Shown: in pieces, positions 5,293 to 13,970 of the stretch
Layout: every line of letters starts with the position of its first letter
Position numbering within the stretch: the first letter of the stretch is position 1
IMG/VR virus record: IMGVR_UViG_3300017781_000055
Location: 1 to 34,854 of that record
Source: a virus
Reading direction: 5' to 3' (one strand)
DNA: 34,854 nucleotides
Made by a program: the position numbers and the translations under genes
The notes under the pieces: model-generated
The model's input: only the letters and a program-made list of their open reading frames with translations
Told to the model about the DNA's origin: nothing
Database searches by the model: none

Positions 5293-5697
5293 ATGTACAA
5301 AAAAGAAAAATCACCTACGAAAATGGGATACTCAATGAAAATGGGCGCTGGTAGTAAATATAACAGCTCTATAAATTTTAAAAAATCTGATGAAGATTTA
5401 ATTTCTGATTCACCAATGATGATGAATGATCCTAAAAAAAATAAGCTAAAAGATATTAAACCAGAAACAGCGCCTGAATCTGCCGGCCCTAGACCAAAAG
5501 GAACTAATTATGACCCAGCTAGAGGAGGTTATTTTCCTTCTAAAAAAATGGAATATTACGATAAAATTAGTGGATATAGTGGGTATAGCAAGGCTTATGA
5601 TCCAGCTGATAAAACTTTTAAAAGCTCTAGAAAACAAGCCGCTAAAGATTTAAAAAAAGTTACTAAAACTGGAAAAATGATTTTTAAAAGTATGTAA
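5293..5697 (+). CDS. Hypothetical protein with KMGYxMxMG motif (134 aa)
   Basis: This is a likely paralogue of the preceding gene: residues from about 10 read KMGYSMKMGAGSKYNSSINF, against KMGYAMQMG...SPMNF there. A Met-rich loop follows (SPMMMNDPKK), then a Gly/Tyr-rich segment (YYDKISGYSGYSKAYDPAD) and a basic helical C-terminus. There is no membrane segment. Its stop codon TAA overlaps the ATG of the holin gene by one base. The function is unknown. Confidence 0.55.
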   Translation: MYKKEKSPTKMGYSMKMGAGSKYNSSINFKKSDEDLISDSPMMMNDPKKNKLKDIKPETAPESAGPRPKGTNYDPARGGYFPSKKMEYYDKISGYSGYSKAYDPADKTFKSSRKQAAKDLKKVTKTGKMIFKSM

Positions 5698-6155
5698 TGT
5701 CTGATAAAAAGAAATTTAAAGACACAACCGTAGGTAAATTATTGTTTGGTGCGGCTTCAGTTGTTTCACCACAACTTGGTGCTGTATTAAATGGTATAAC
5801 TTCGCCTAAAGATGCAATTGCAGAAATAGGTAAAGCAAAAATATCTACAGACGATAAAATTAAATTACAGCAATTAATATACGATCAGCAGAATAAAGAA
5901 ATGGAAGAAATAAGTTTAAGATGGAAAGCAGATGCTGCTTCTGGATCTTGGCTTGCAGCAAACGTACGACCTATGGTTTTAATATGGTGTATTGTTGTTT
6001 TTTCATTTGCTGGTATATTAGATTCAGTAAATTCAATAGACTTTCAAATTGGGCCTTTATGGAATGATACTTTTGAAAAAGTTATGATGGCGGTTGTTAT
6101 TTCCTATTTTGGTTCGAGAGGGATTGAGAAGTCTGTTAACATTATAAAAAAATAA
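5697..6155 (+). CDS. Holin, 3-TM gene-transfer-release type
   Basis: This is a pore-forming inner-membrane protein that times lysis. The 152 residues match the family described as 'holin of 3TMs, for gene-transfer release': an N-terminal moderately hydrophobic segment (about 13-32), a charged helical middle, the signature RWKADAASGSWLAANVRP (75-92), then two hydrophobic segments at about 92-109 and 128-141 and a basic tail. The start overlaps the preceding stop by one base. No recognisable endolysin is next to it; the HExxH protein at 4025-4390 is the only hydrolase-like gene nearby. Confidence 0.8.
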   Translation: MSDKKKFKDTTVGKLLFGAASVVSPQLGAVLNGITSPKDAIAEIGKAKISTDDKIKLQQLIYDQQNKEMEEISLRWKADAASGSWLAANVRPMVLIWCIVVFSFAGILDSVNSIDFQIGPLWNDTFEKVMMAVVISYFGSRGIEKSVNIIKK

Positions 6156-6160
6156 ATTAA

Positions 6161-6856
6161 ATGGCTAGAATTAGTAGTTATAATCTAGATACGTCTGTAT
6201 CAAAGACAGATAAAGTTATAGGAACAGATTCTTCTGGGAATACTACTAAAAATTTTAAAATACAAGATGTATTACAATATGTAAATGATTCTGGTTTATT
6301 AAATATTGGTGATTTACTTACTTTTCAATATCAAGATCAAGGATCAACTCCAGCTGATGGTCATTTTCTTTTAAAAACAGGTGGTCCTTCTTTTAGTACA
6401 ATTACAGAATTAACTATATCACACAATGATCTATCTAGTCAAAATATAAAAGATTTATTTGATTATTTAGTAGGCCAAAATATTATTATATCACAAACAG
6501 ATAATAAAAATAATTTTGGTCATTTTGTATTTAATAATTTAGTTCAAGTAGGTGGTAATTCATATTCAACTATGTCTATAAGTAATTTAGAAAGTAATGA
6601 TGGATTAGCAGCTGATAAATACTATACTATTTCTTTATCTAATAAAGGACAATCAGATAAAAACTTTGTTTCAAATGACATTACCTTTACAGCTAATGTA
6701 GGACAAACAGTAAACCATAATTTAGGAAAAAATCCTACAGTAGTTCTTGTAGACTCAGCAGGAACAGAAGTTGTAGCAGACATACAACATAACTCAACAA
6801 CACAAATAACAGTAACAACAACATCAAGTTTTACTGGTAAAATATTCGCAAATTAA
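6161..6856 (+). CDS. Tail fibre or receptor-binding module protein (231 aa)
   Basis: The N-terminus (ISSYNLDTSVSKTDKVIGTD and SSGNTTKNFKIQDVLQYV) is of the type that opens marine-phage tail-fibre proteins. The middle is rich in Ser, Asn and Gly with beta character. The C-terminus (about 170-231) has VNHNLGKNPTVVLVDS, then VVADIQHNSTTQITVT. This segment is repeated, in diverged form, at the end of the next fibre gene (THNLGTKDVIVQLYD, FADVVRTSTTVITVSF), so it is a shared beta-sandwich tip module. It is predicted to be surface-exposed on the virion. It begins five bases after the holin stop and is followed six bases later by the next fibre gene. Confidence 0.65.
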   Translation: MARISSYNLDTSVSKTDKVIGTDSSGNTTKNFKIQDVLQYVNDSGLLNIGDLLTFQYQDQGSTPADGHFLLKTGGPSFSTITELTISHNDLSSQNIKDLFDYLVGQNIIISQTDNKNNFGHFVFNNLVQVGGNSYSTMSISNLESNDGLAADKYYTISLSNKGQSDKNFVSNDITFTANVGQTVNHNLGKNPTVVLVDSAGTEVVADIQHNSTTQITVTTTSSFTGKIFAN

Positions 6857-6862
6857 TAAAAA

Positions 6863-8029
6863 ATGGCTTTACAATACTTAACGCATATTAACTTAAATAA
6901 AAATGAATTACAAAATGCAGTAATTCAAAACTTAGGTACAGCACCAGGCTCACCTGTAGAGGGTCAAATATATTATGACAGTACAGGGGGTGATAAATCT
7001 ATTTACTTTTATAATGGATCTGCTTGGATAAATATATCAGGGGATATTTCAGAGGTTGTTGCGGGATCAGGTTTAACCGGTGGAGGAGATTCAGGCTCTG
7101 TAACTTTAAACATTGGCGCAGGCACTGGTATAACAGTAAGCGCTGATGCTATATCTACAAATGATGGTCAAATTGTACACGATAACTTAAATGGATTTGT
7201 AGGTAACGAACATATAGATCACAGCGGTGTAACTTTAACTGCAGGGACTGGATTATCAGGTGGCGGTGATATAACAGCTAGTAGAACTTTCAATATATCA
7301 AATACAGGAGTAACTGCTACAACATATGGTTCTGGGACAGCAATCCCAGTTATAGCTGTAAATGCACAAGGGCAGATTACATCAGCAAGTACAGCTGCAA
7401 TTAGTACTGATTTAACAATAGCTGCTGATTCAGGATCAAATGATGTTGTAAGCATTGGAACGGATACTTTAACATTTGCGGGTACATCAAATGAAATTGA
7501 AACAACTGTATCAAATAATCAAATTCAAATAGGTTTACCAAACAATGTAACAGTAGGCGGTAATTTAATTATTTCAGGTAATTTAACTGTATCGGGTACT
7601 ACAACTACAGTTAATACAGAAACAATAAATTTAGCTGATAATATTATTACTTTAAATAGTAATGCAACTGGAACACCAAGCGAAAATGCGGGTATAGAGA
7701 TTGAAAGAGGTGATTCTACTAATGTGTCTTTAAGATGGAATGAAGGAAGTGATATATGGGAATACACAAAAGATGGATCAAACTTTAAAACTATTCAAAG
7801 TGTACAAGAAAGTACATTTGCAGCATCCATCGGTGATGGATCAAATACATCTTATGCTGTTACACATAACTTAGGAACTAAAGATGTAATTGTACAATTA
7901 TATGATGTTAGCACTAATGATACTGTTTTTGCAGATGTTGTAAGAACTTCTACAACTGTTATTACTGTTTCATTTACTTCCGCACCTACAACAAACGACA
8001 TTAGAGTCCTTATTACTAAAATAGGATAA
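6863..8029 (+). CDS. Tail fibre protein with glycine-rich beta repeats (388 aa)
   Basis: After the N-terminal anchor-like segment (LQYLTHINLNKNELQNAVIQ and GTAPGSPVEGQIYYDST), two diverged repeats of the form GSGLTGGGDSGSVTLNIGAG and GTGLSGGGDITASRTFNI appear, typical of fibrous beta structure. A VGGNLIISGNLTVSGTTTTV segment then leads to LADNIITLNSNATGTPSENA, a stretch common in marine-phage fibres. The C-terminal module is shared with the preceding gene. It probably forms part of the host-recognition apparatus with its neighbours. It has its own start and lies 19 bases before the very long fibre gene. Confidence 0.75.
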   Translation: MALQYLTHINLNKNELQNAVIQNLGTAPGSPVEGQIYYDSTGGDKSIYFYNGSAWINISGDISEVVAGSGLTGGGDSGSVTLNIGAGTGITVSADAISTNDGQIVHDNLNGFVGNEHIDHSGVTLTAGTGLSGGGDITASRTFNISNTGVTATTYGSGTAIPVIAVNAQGQITSASTAAISTDLTIAADSGSNDVVSIGTDTLTFAGTSNEIETTVSNNQIQIGLPNNVTVGGNLIISGNLTVSGTTTTVNTETINLADNIITLNSNATGTPSENAGIEIERGDSTNVSLRWNEGSDIWEYTKDGSNFKTIQSVQESTFAASIGDGSNTSYAVTHNLGTKDVIVQLYDVSTNDTVFADVVRTSTTVITVSFTSAPTTNDIRVLITKIG

Positions 8030-8048
8030 AATAAAATAAAATAACTTT

Positions 8049-11000
8049 ATGTCTAAAAGATTTTTAACTGGCGCAACTTTTGCAGGTGATATAACATTAG
8101 ATGATGATTTAAATTTTTCTACTAATGGTTTTGCAGACATATCAAATACTGGTACTGGTGCAATGCGATTTAAACCAAGCAGCCAAACACTTGCTTTAAC
8201 TTTAACAGGCGCAAACGCAACTTTTGCAGGGGATGTAACTGCAAATGGTGATGGTAGTTTTGGAACATCAGGTGCAACAAATAATTCCAGTGTAAAAACA
8301 CTTGACGGCTCTATAATTACAAAAATTCAATCACAAACAGCAGGAGACACAGCAGGAATACTTGGAACTGAAAGCAACAATGTTTTAAAATTAGTTACAA
8401 ATAACTCAACTGCTATAACAATAGATACTTCACAAAACTCAACTTTTGCAGGTAATGTAACAATTTCTACAACTGGTCAAGGTCTTAAAATATCAACAGC
8501 AGCAGGTCAATCACACTTGCAGTTTACAGATTCTACTAATTCTAAAAATGCTTTTGTAAACTATGACAATGATGTCTTAAAGTATTTTAGTAATGGACCA
8601 GTTGAACAATTATCTATAAGTAGCACAGGTGCAACTTTTGCAGGAAATGTAACTGCAGATAAATTAGTTATAGATGGGGCATCAAATAGTAATGTGTCTC
8701 AACTTGCACTAACAAGAACAGATTTTTCTTGGGGTATATTTAATGAAACTAATCTAAGATTTTATGTACAAAGTGGAAACACAACCACTCCAAACACACA
8801 AGTTCTTGAAATAGGAACTTCAGGAAATTTAGATTTGTCAGCAGGTGGCATATTAAAAGGAATGAGTGTTTTAGAATTAAAAAACAATGGTAGTACTGAT
8901 GGTTCAGCAACTTCTCCAAGATTATATTCTCCTGCATCAGGAACTTTAGCTTTTTCTGGTAATGGTGCAGAAAGAATGCGTATAACATCTGGGGGTGATA
9001 TTGCTGTTGGTGTTACATCAGCTCAAGGAAGAATACATATACACAACTCAGGTACATCTTATTTACATATCAGCAATGACACAACTGGGTCTGGTTCTGG
9101 AAGTGGAACGGATATTGGGGTTTTTACAGGTACATCTGATTTACAAATAAACAATAGAGAAGCAGCATCAGTTGCAATTTCTACAAGTAATACTGAAAAA
9201 ATGCGTATTACTTCTGGAGGTGATGTAGGAATTGGAATTAATGCACCAAATGCAAAAGCTAATATTGAAAATGGTCATTTATTAGTTAGTCAAAGTGCTA
9301 ATACAACTCAAGAAAACATTTTATTACAGGGAGCAGGTTATCATATAGGTTCTACATTATATGGTAATGTAAGTATTAGGTCAAGTTATAATAATTCAAG
9401 TAATTCAGGTTCTCTTAATTTTTATACTGCTGCAAGTGGTACTACCACAGCAGAGAAAATGAGGTTAGATGGAGATGGTAATTTGGGCATAAATTCAACA
9501 TCCCCATCAACATATAATGCACAATTAGTTTCATTTAAAGATGGTGGTTCATTTGCTTATTTAGGTCATAATAATTCTGGGGGAACTTTCCCTAAAGTAT
9601 CGGCTTTAAGTTTTGGCAGTAGTGCTGTTTCATTTTCACATACAACTAATGGTGGAACAAATGCTTTAACAGGTTCAGCACAAATAGCAGCTATACAATC
9701 AGCTTCAAGCAATGCCGTTACTGATATGGCTTTTTATACAACAGCAGGTGGAAGTGTAACAGAGAAAATGAGACTTGATTCATCAGGAAATTTAGGCATA
9801 GGTATCAGTCCTGTAACTTTAAAATCTGCAACAACTTTACAAGTAAATGGAAATGCTAAATTAGGTGATGCAAATGATAGAGGTCTATTATCTTTAGGAG
9901 ATATAGCTTCAACAGGTGCAAATGCAGGTATTTGGAGAGGTGCTGCAGGTGCTTATGGTTCAGCAGGTAACTTCTTAAACATAGGAGGTTATGATGGTAT
10001 TACCTTTACAACAGGTAATGCTGATATATCATCTCAAACAACTGCATTAACCATAGATGCTTCACAAAATTCGACTTTTGCAGGTAATGTAACTGTATCA
10101 AATAGTTCTCCATCTATTAATTTAACAGATACTGATAATTCAAGCAATATTGCTTTTTCTTCTGTTGGAGGAGCATTAATTGTTAATTCAGCATCTGACC
10201 AAGTTTATCAAATTGGTGGAGCTGAAAAATTTAGAATTACAAGTTCAGGGGTTAGTGTTACAGGAAGTGGAACTTTTACAGATGATGTTACAATAGATAA
10301 TAGTTCACCTGAATTATACCTAACGCCTGATTCAGCTAAATATAGTTGGATGATAGCTGCTCAAGAAAATGTAGACCAACATTTTGAAATAACACCATCT
10401 ACGACAGTTGGTGGTTCTACTTTTAATGCACCTGCTTTGAAAATAAATGGTGCAAACAATGCAGCAACTTTTGCAGGGGATATTACTGCAACATCTAAAA
10501 AGTTTATATCAACAAGTTCTTCAAGTGGAGACTATGTTAGATTATATGCAGGTGGTGGAACTGCACAATGGGATATATATGGTAGTGGAGAAAATTTAAG
10601 ATTATCAGAAAACTCAAGTGGTGGTGGTATATTTCAAGTAGATTCAGGTGCAAGTTTTGGAGGTGAAGTATCTTTAAAATCAAGATTGAATTTACAGAGG
10701 TCAAGTGGTGGTGCAACAACTTTAATACAATTTAAAAATGAAAATGGTGTAGATAGGGCGCATATTGATTTTGGGGGGACAAATGAAGAATTAAGTTTTT
10801 TTTCAGGTTCAGGTGGCTCAGAACATATGCGTATAGACGGTTCTGGAAATGTTATTGTTAATGATACAAGTTCAGACCTTTCATCTTCAGGTAGAGGTGT
10901 AATTGAAATTAATGGTACTTCTCAAGCTATTTTAGGTTTAAAAGTTAATGGTGATGTAAAAACATATTTATTCCAAAACGGAAATAATGTTGAATTAAAC

Positions 11001-12467
11001 AATACTGCAAGTGGTAGTTTGACTTTAAAAACTGCTGCAACTACAGCTTTAACCTTAGACTCGTCACAAAACGCAACTTTTGCAGGGCGGGTTGGTATTG
11101 GTGGTGATAATCCTGGCGACAGACAACTTTACGTTGAGGGTACAGCATCAATAATAGAAATTGCATCAACAACTCACAATCAAAATGCTTCTGTTTGGTT
11201 TAGAAGTAATAGAGATGGTACCAATGCTGATAGATGGGAAATAGGCACAAACATAAGCCAAGGTAGTAATTTTGAGCTTTTAAATAGAGCTACAAGCACC
11301 GCCGCTTTTCATGTAGACTCATCAAATAACAATGCAACTTTTACAGGTAATGTTTTAATTGGTGCTACTTCAGCAGCAGCAGGTGTTTTAGTTGTTGATG
11401 GTAATAGTGCTAATAATATTTGGGTTGTGGGTAGAGATTCAGATGGTACAGGTTCTTTAAGTTTTAGAAATGCTGCTGACAACGCTTATAATGCAAGACT
11501 AGAAGCTGTGAGTGGAGCATTAAAATTCGAAACTAATGGTACTTTAGCATTAACCATAGATTCATCACAAAATGTAGGAATTGGAACTGATTCGCCTGAT
11601 GAAAAATTAGATATTACAGGTGGTTATTTAAAATTTAATGGTGGTGACTATGGTTTAAAAGGTTCTGCATCATTGTCATATAATGCAACATCTGACCATT
11701 ATTTTCAATCAGGTGGCAGTACTAAAGTAACTTTTAAAGCTGGCGGCAACGTCGGGATCGGCACAACTTCGCCTGGTTATAAATTGGAAGTAAACGGAAC
11801 TGCTTATATAAATGGTGAAACTACTGTTGATGACACTTTAAAAGTTGCAGGTACAATACAAATTACAGGTACTGGGGCTTTACCTCAGTCTGGAGCAGGT
11901 ATATATAGACCCGCTAGTGATACGTTAGGTTTCTTTACTTCAGGTAATTCAAGAATGCGCATATCATCAAGTGGTGATATATTATTTGGTACGAGTACAA
12001 AAGGTAATGATTTTGCTTATTTTGAAGCAGCAGATAATAATAGAAGAATTTTACACGTTGGAAGTTCATCAACAGGTTCTGAAACAGTAGTGATTTTCAG
12101 AAATCCAAATGGAGCTGTAGGAAGTGTAATAACAGATGGTTCTACTACAAGTTTTGGTTCATCATCGGATTATAGATTAAAAGAGAATGTAGTAGAAATG
12201 ACTGATGCTTTAGATAGAGTTAGTCAATTAAAACCTAGTCGATTTAATTTTATTGCAAATCCTGATAAAACATACGATGGCTTTTTAGCACACGAAGTAC
12301 AAGATATAGTGCCAGAAGCTATAAGTGGAGATAAAGATGAAGTAGATGAAGATGGTAACGAAAAGTATCAAGGAATTGACCAGTCTAAATTAGTACCATT
12401 ATTAGTTGGTGCGATACAAGAATTAAAAGCAGAAATAGAAAATTTAAAATCACAAATAAATAATTAA
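8049..12467 (+). CDS. Long tail fibre with C-terminal Peptidase_S74 chaperone domain
   Basis: This 1472-residue protein is built from eight units containing TFAG(N/D)(V/I) (one TFTGNV), interspersed with EKMRI(T/D)SxG(D/N)(V/L)GIG-type segments, the usual pattern of phage tail-fibre shafts. The last 101 residues (from Ser1372) form an intramolecular chaperone: SSDYRLKENV holds Ser1373 and Lys1378, the Ser-Lys pair that performs self-cleavage in this family, followed by LKPSRFNF, DGFLAHEVQDIVPEA and a C-terminal coiled coil (LVGAIQELKAEIENLKSQ). The chaperone is expected to trimerise the fibre and then release itself. The mature fibre probably recognises the host surface. The repeats make length variation by recombination likely. 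Confidence 0.9.
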   Translation: MSKRFLTGATFAGDITLDDDLNFSTNGFADISNTGTGAMRFKPSSQTLALTLTGANATFAGDVTANGDGSFGTSGATNNSSVKTLDGSIITKIQSQTAGDTAGILGTESNNVLKLVTNNSTAITIDTSQNSTFAGNVTISTTGQGLKISTAAGQSHLQFTDSTNSKNAFVNYDNDVLKYFSNGPVEQLSISSTGATFAGNVTADKLVIDGASNSNVSQLALTRTDFSWGIFNETNLRFYVQSGNTTTPNTQVLEIGTSGNLDLSAGGILKGMSVLELKNNGSTDGSATSPRLYSPASGTLAFSGNGAERMRITSGGDIAVGVTSAQGRIHIHNSGTSYLHISNDTTGSGSGSGTDIGVFTGTSDLQINNREAASVAISTSNTEKMRITSGGDVGIGINAPNAKANIENGHLLVSQSANTTQENILLQGAGYHIGSTLYGNVSIRSSYNNSSNSGSLNFYTAASGTTTAEKMRLDGDGNLGINSTSPSTYNAQLVSFKDGGSFAYLGHNNSGGTFPKVSALSFGSSAVSFSHTTNGGTNALTGSAQIAAIQSASSNAVTDMAFYTTAGGSVTEKMRLDSSGNLGIGISPVTLKSATTLQVNGNAKLGDANDRGLLSLGDIASTGANAGIWRGAAGAYGSAGNFLNIGGYDGITFTTGNADISSQTTALTIDASQNSTFAGNVTVSNSSPSINLTDTDNSSNIAFSSVGGALIVNSASDQVYQIGGAEKFRITSSGVSVTGSGTFTDDVTIDNSSPELYLTPDSAKYSWMIAAQENVDQHFEITPSTTVGGSTFNAPALKINGANNAATFAGDITATSKKFISTSSSSGDYVRLYAGGGTAQWDIYGSGENLRLSENSSGGGIFQVDSGASFGGEVSLKSRLNLQRSSGGATTLIQFKNENGVDRAHIDFGGTNEELSFFSGSGGSEHMRIDGSGNVIVNDTSSDLSSSGRGVIEINGTSQAILGLKVNGDVKTYLFQNGNNVELNNTASGSLTLKTAATTALTLDSSQNATFAGRVGIGGDNPGDRQLYVEGTASIIEIASTTHNQNASVWFRSNRDGTNADRWEIGTNISQGSNFELLNRATSTAAFHVDSSNNNATFTGNVLIGATSAAAGVLVVDGNSANNIWVVGRDSDGTGSLSFRNAADNAYNARLEAVSGALKFETNGTLALTIDSSQNVGIGTDSPDEKLDITGGYLKFNGGDYGLKGSASLSYNATSDHYFQSGGSTKVTFKAGGNVGIGTTSPGYKLEVNGTAYINGETTVDDTLKVAGTIQITGTGALPQSGAGIYRPASDTLGFFTSGNSRMRISSSGDILFGTSTKGNDFAYFEAADNNRRILHVGSSSTGSETVVIFRNPNGAVGSVITDGSTTSFGSSSDYRLKENVVEMTDALDRVSQLKPSRFNFIANPDKTYDGFLAHEVQDIVPEAISGDKDEVDEDGNEKYQGIDQSKLVPLLVGAIQELKAEIENLKSQINN
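8074..11347 (+). repeat. Eight dispersed copies of a CAACTTTTGCAGG coding repeat
   Basis: The 13-base word CAACTTTTGCAGG begins at 8074, 8218, 8440, 8632, 10465 and 11074, with single-mismatch copies at 10072 and 11335. All are in frame and encode the (A/S)TFAG shaft repeat of the long fibre. Near-identity at the DNA level, beyond what the protein needs, points to recent duplication or gene conversion among units. Confidence 0.8.
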
Positions 12468-12468
12468 A

Positions 12469-12804
12469 ATGGCAAACACTTACAAATGGACCATTAATGC
12501 ATTAGATGCAAAGGTCGCAGTAGAAGATGGCAACGAAAACGTTGTATACACAGTACATTGGGGCTATAGTGCTACTGATGAAAATGAAGAGCACTCAGTA
12601 AGTTCTATTGGAACTTATGGAGTAGAATACGATGTAGCCAATTTTACGGCTTATGTAGATCTTACAGAAGAAATGATAATTGGTTGGTTAGAAAATGGAT
12701 TAGATGTAAATTCAATGAAAGCAAATTTAAACAGCCAAATTGAAAAATTGATTACGCCAACTGAAACAACTTTTCATATGCCTTTTGCTTCTACTGTTGA
12801 ATAA
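12469..12804 (+). CDS. Conserved fibre-adjacent phage protein (111 aa)
   Basis: The opening MANTYKWTINALDAKV, the strand VVYTVHWGYSATDENEEH, and the later TAYVDLTEEMIIGWLENGL and LNSQIEKLITPTETTFHMPF match by eye a small family seen beside tail-fibre or tape-measure genes in many phages (from memory, DUF7936; not verified). It is a beta-rich front half followed by a helix. The role is not established; an accessory role in fibre or tail assembly is inferred from position alone. It starts one base after the long fibre's stop and is followed by a 95-base gap that holds no gene. Confidence 0.65.
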   Translation: MANTYKWTINALDAKVAVEDGNENVVYTVHWGYSATDENEEHSVSSIGTYGVEYDVANFTAYVDLTEEMIIGWLENGLDVNSMKANLNSQIEKLITPTETTFHMPFASTVE

Positions 12805-12899
12805 AATCCCGTAGAAGAAACTACATAAATTAGAAAACCAGTAAAATAAGTAATAATAATAAATAAGTAAATATAATTTAATAATTTAATTTTAAAACC

Positions 12900-13163
12900 A
12901 TGAATGAAAACAAAATTACACCAGAACAATTAGAAGAACTACAAGGATATGTAGGGAAACTAAACAATGCGGCAACGCAAATTGGAAACCTCGAATTACA
13001 AAAGCACCAGATTAATCATGCTGCTACTGAGGTTCAATCTGATTTAAACAAATTCCAAACGAAATTGGAAGAAAAGTATGGTAAAGTACAAATCAATATC
13101 CAGGACGGAACCTACAAACCAATTGAAGAAAAAGAGGTTGTAGAACCCGAAGTAGTAGAATAA
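12900..13163 (+). CDS. Small coiled-coil protein (87 aa)
   Basis: The protein is almost entirely helical: TPEQLEELQGYVGKLNNAAT, then NLELQKHQINHAATEVQSDL and a heptad-like segment to about residue 60, followed by KYGKVQINIQDGTYKPIEE and an acidic tail. The helical hairpin followed by a (V/I)NI(Q/E)DGTY strand is a pattern I associate with small uncharacterised proteins of marine myo- and podoviruses. It is the first gene after the 95-base noncoding gap, so a promoter may lie there. Function unknown. Confidence 0.6.
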   Translation: MNENKITPEQLEELQGYVGKLNNAATQIGNLELQKHQINHAATEVQSDLNKFQTKLEEKYGKVQINIQDGTYKPIEEKEVVEPEVVE

Positions 13164-13167
13164 AATC

Positions 13168-13386
13168 ATGTCATTGGTAAGAAAAATTAGTATAGGTAGA
13201 GATTATAAAAATGACGCTATGCACTACGCAGTAGGGCAAGAAGTATATGGTGGGCACGTAATATGTGACATTGTAGAAAAAGATAATAAGTTTTCTATTT
13301 ATATTAAAAAAAATAACGAAATATTACCGTGGAAAGATTTTAATAAAAATATGGCTATAGCTGTTGAATATAATTTACAATATTAA
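13168..13386 (+). CDS. Hypothetical protein (72 aa)
   Basis: The short protein opens VRKISIGRDYKNDAMHYAVG, then has strands around EVYGGHVICDIVEKD and FSIYIKKNNEILPWKDFN. The overall beta-rich pattern with ISIGxDYKxxAMHYxVGQ is one I have seen in small marine-phage proteins near the terminase, none characterised. The stop overlaps the next start by one base (TAATG), so it is translated together with the double GroES-like gene. Confidence 0.6.
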   Translation: MSLVRKISIGRDYKNDAMHYAVGQEVYGGHVICDIVEKDNKFSIYIKKNNEILPWKDFNKNMAIAVEYNLQY

Positions 13387-13970
13387 TGCAAAGTTTATTT
13401 AACTTTATAGTTAAACCTAAAAACGAAAGATACGATAATAAAAAATATATTGACGGCCAAGAATTATTGTTAAATACAGAAATTTCTAGCCATCAATATG
13501 TTAGTCGTAATGCTATAGTGGTAGCAACACCTAAATTACAGAAAACTGAAATGCAAGTTGGTGATGAAGTTATTGTACATCATAATGTTTTTAGGAGATG
13601 GTATGATGTTAGAGGTATTGAAAAAAATAGTAGAAGTTACTATAAAGAAGACAAATACTTTGTAACATTAGATCAAATATTTTTATATAAACGAAATCAT
13701 AAATGGCAAGCGCCTAAAGATTTTTGTTTTGTTAAACCAATTGAATCAAATGATGTTATTGAAAAAGAAATACCCTTACGTGGTATTATAAAGTATATTG
13801 ATAAAAAACTTAAAGATATACAAAAAGAAGATTTAGTTGGTTTTACACCAAGCAGTGAATATGAATTTATTGTTGACGGTGAGAGAATGTATAGAGTACC
13901 AACAAATTCAATATCTATTAAGTATGAACGCGAAGGAACAGAAAGAGAATATAATCCAAGCTGGCTATAG
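13386..13970 (+). CDS. Tandem double GroES-like barrel protein, putative second co-chaperonin
   Basis: The 194-residue protein reads as two GroES-type barrels in series. Barrel 1 (about 5-105) has FNFIVKPKNERY (first strand), a mobile-loop-like DGQELLLNTEISSH, SRNAIVVATP (RGEVLAVG in GroES), MQVGDEVIVHHNVFR (VKVGDIVIFND) and KYFVTLDQIFLYK (EEVLIMSESDILAV). Barrel 2 (about 112-185) has FCFVKPIES, LRGIIKYIDKK, QKEDLVGFTPSSEYEF and DGERMYRVPTNSISIKYE, with no obvious mobile loop. The assignment rests on strand order and key VGD residues seen by eye, not on a search. It sits just before the terminase genes, about 10 kb from the groEL-groES pair. It may be a capsid-specific co-chaperonin comparable in role to T4 gp31. 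Confidence 0.55.
   Translation: MQSLFNFIVKPKNERYDNKKYIDGQELLLNTEISSHQYVSRNAIVVATPKLQKTEMQVGDEVIVHHNVFRRWYDVRGIEKNSRSYYKEDKYFVTLDQIFLYKRNHKWQAPKDFCFVKPIESNDVIEKEIPLRGIIKYIDKKLKDIQKEDLVGFTPSSEYEFIVDGERMYRVPTNSISIKYEREGTEREYNPSWL

Noticed and set aside
8022-8048. GGATAAAATAA before the long fibre gene as a fourth promoter copy
   Set aside because: It overlaps the previous stop codon, lacks the AYACGA box and deviates in the core; low-complexity A/T sequence explains it.
8074-11347. Regularly repeated short word suggestive of a CRISPR array
   Set aside because: Copies are in frame in a fibre gene, irregularly spaced and encode the shaft repeat; no spacer structure.
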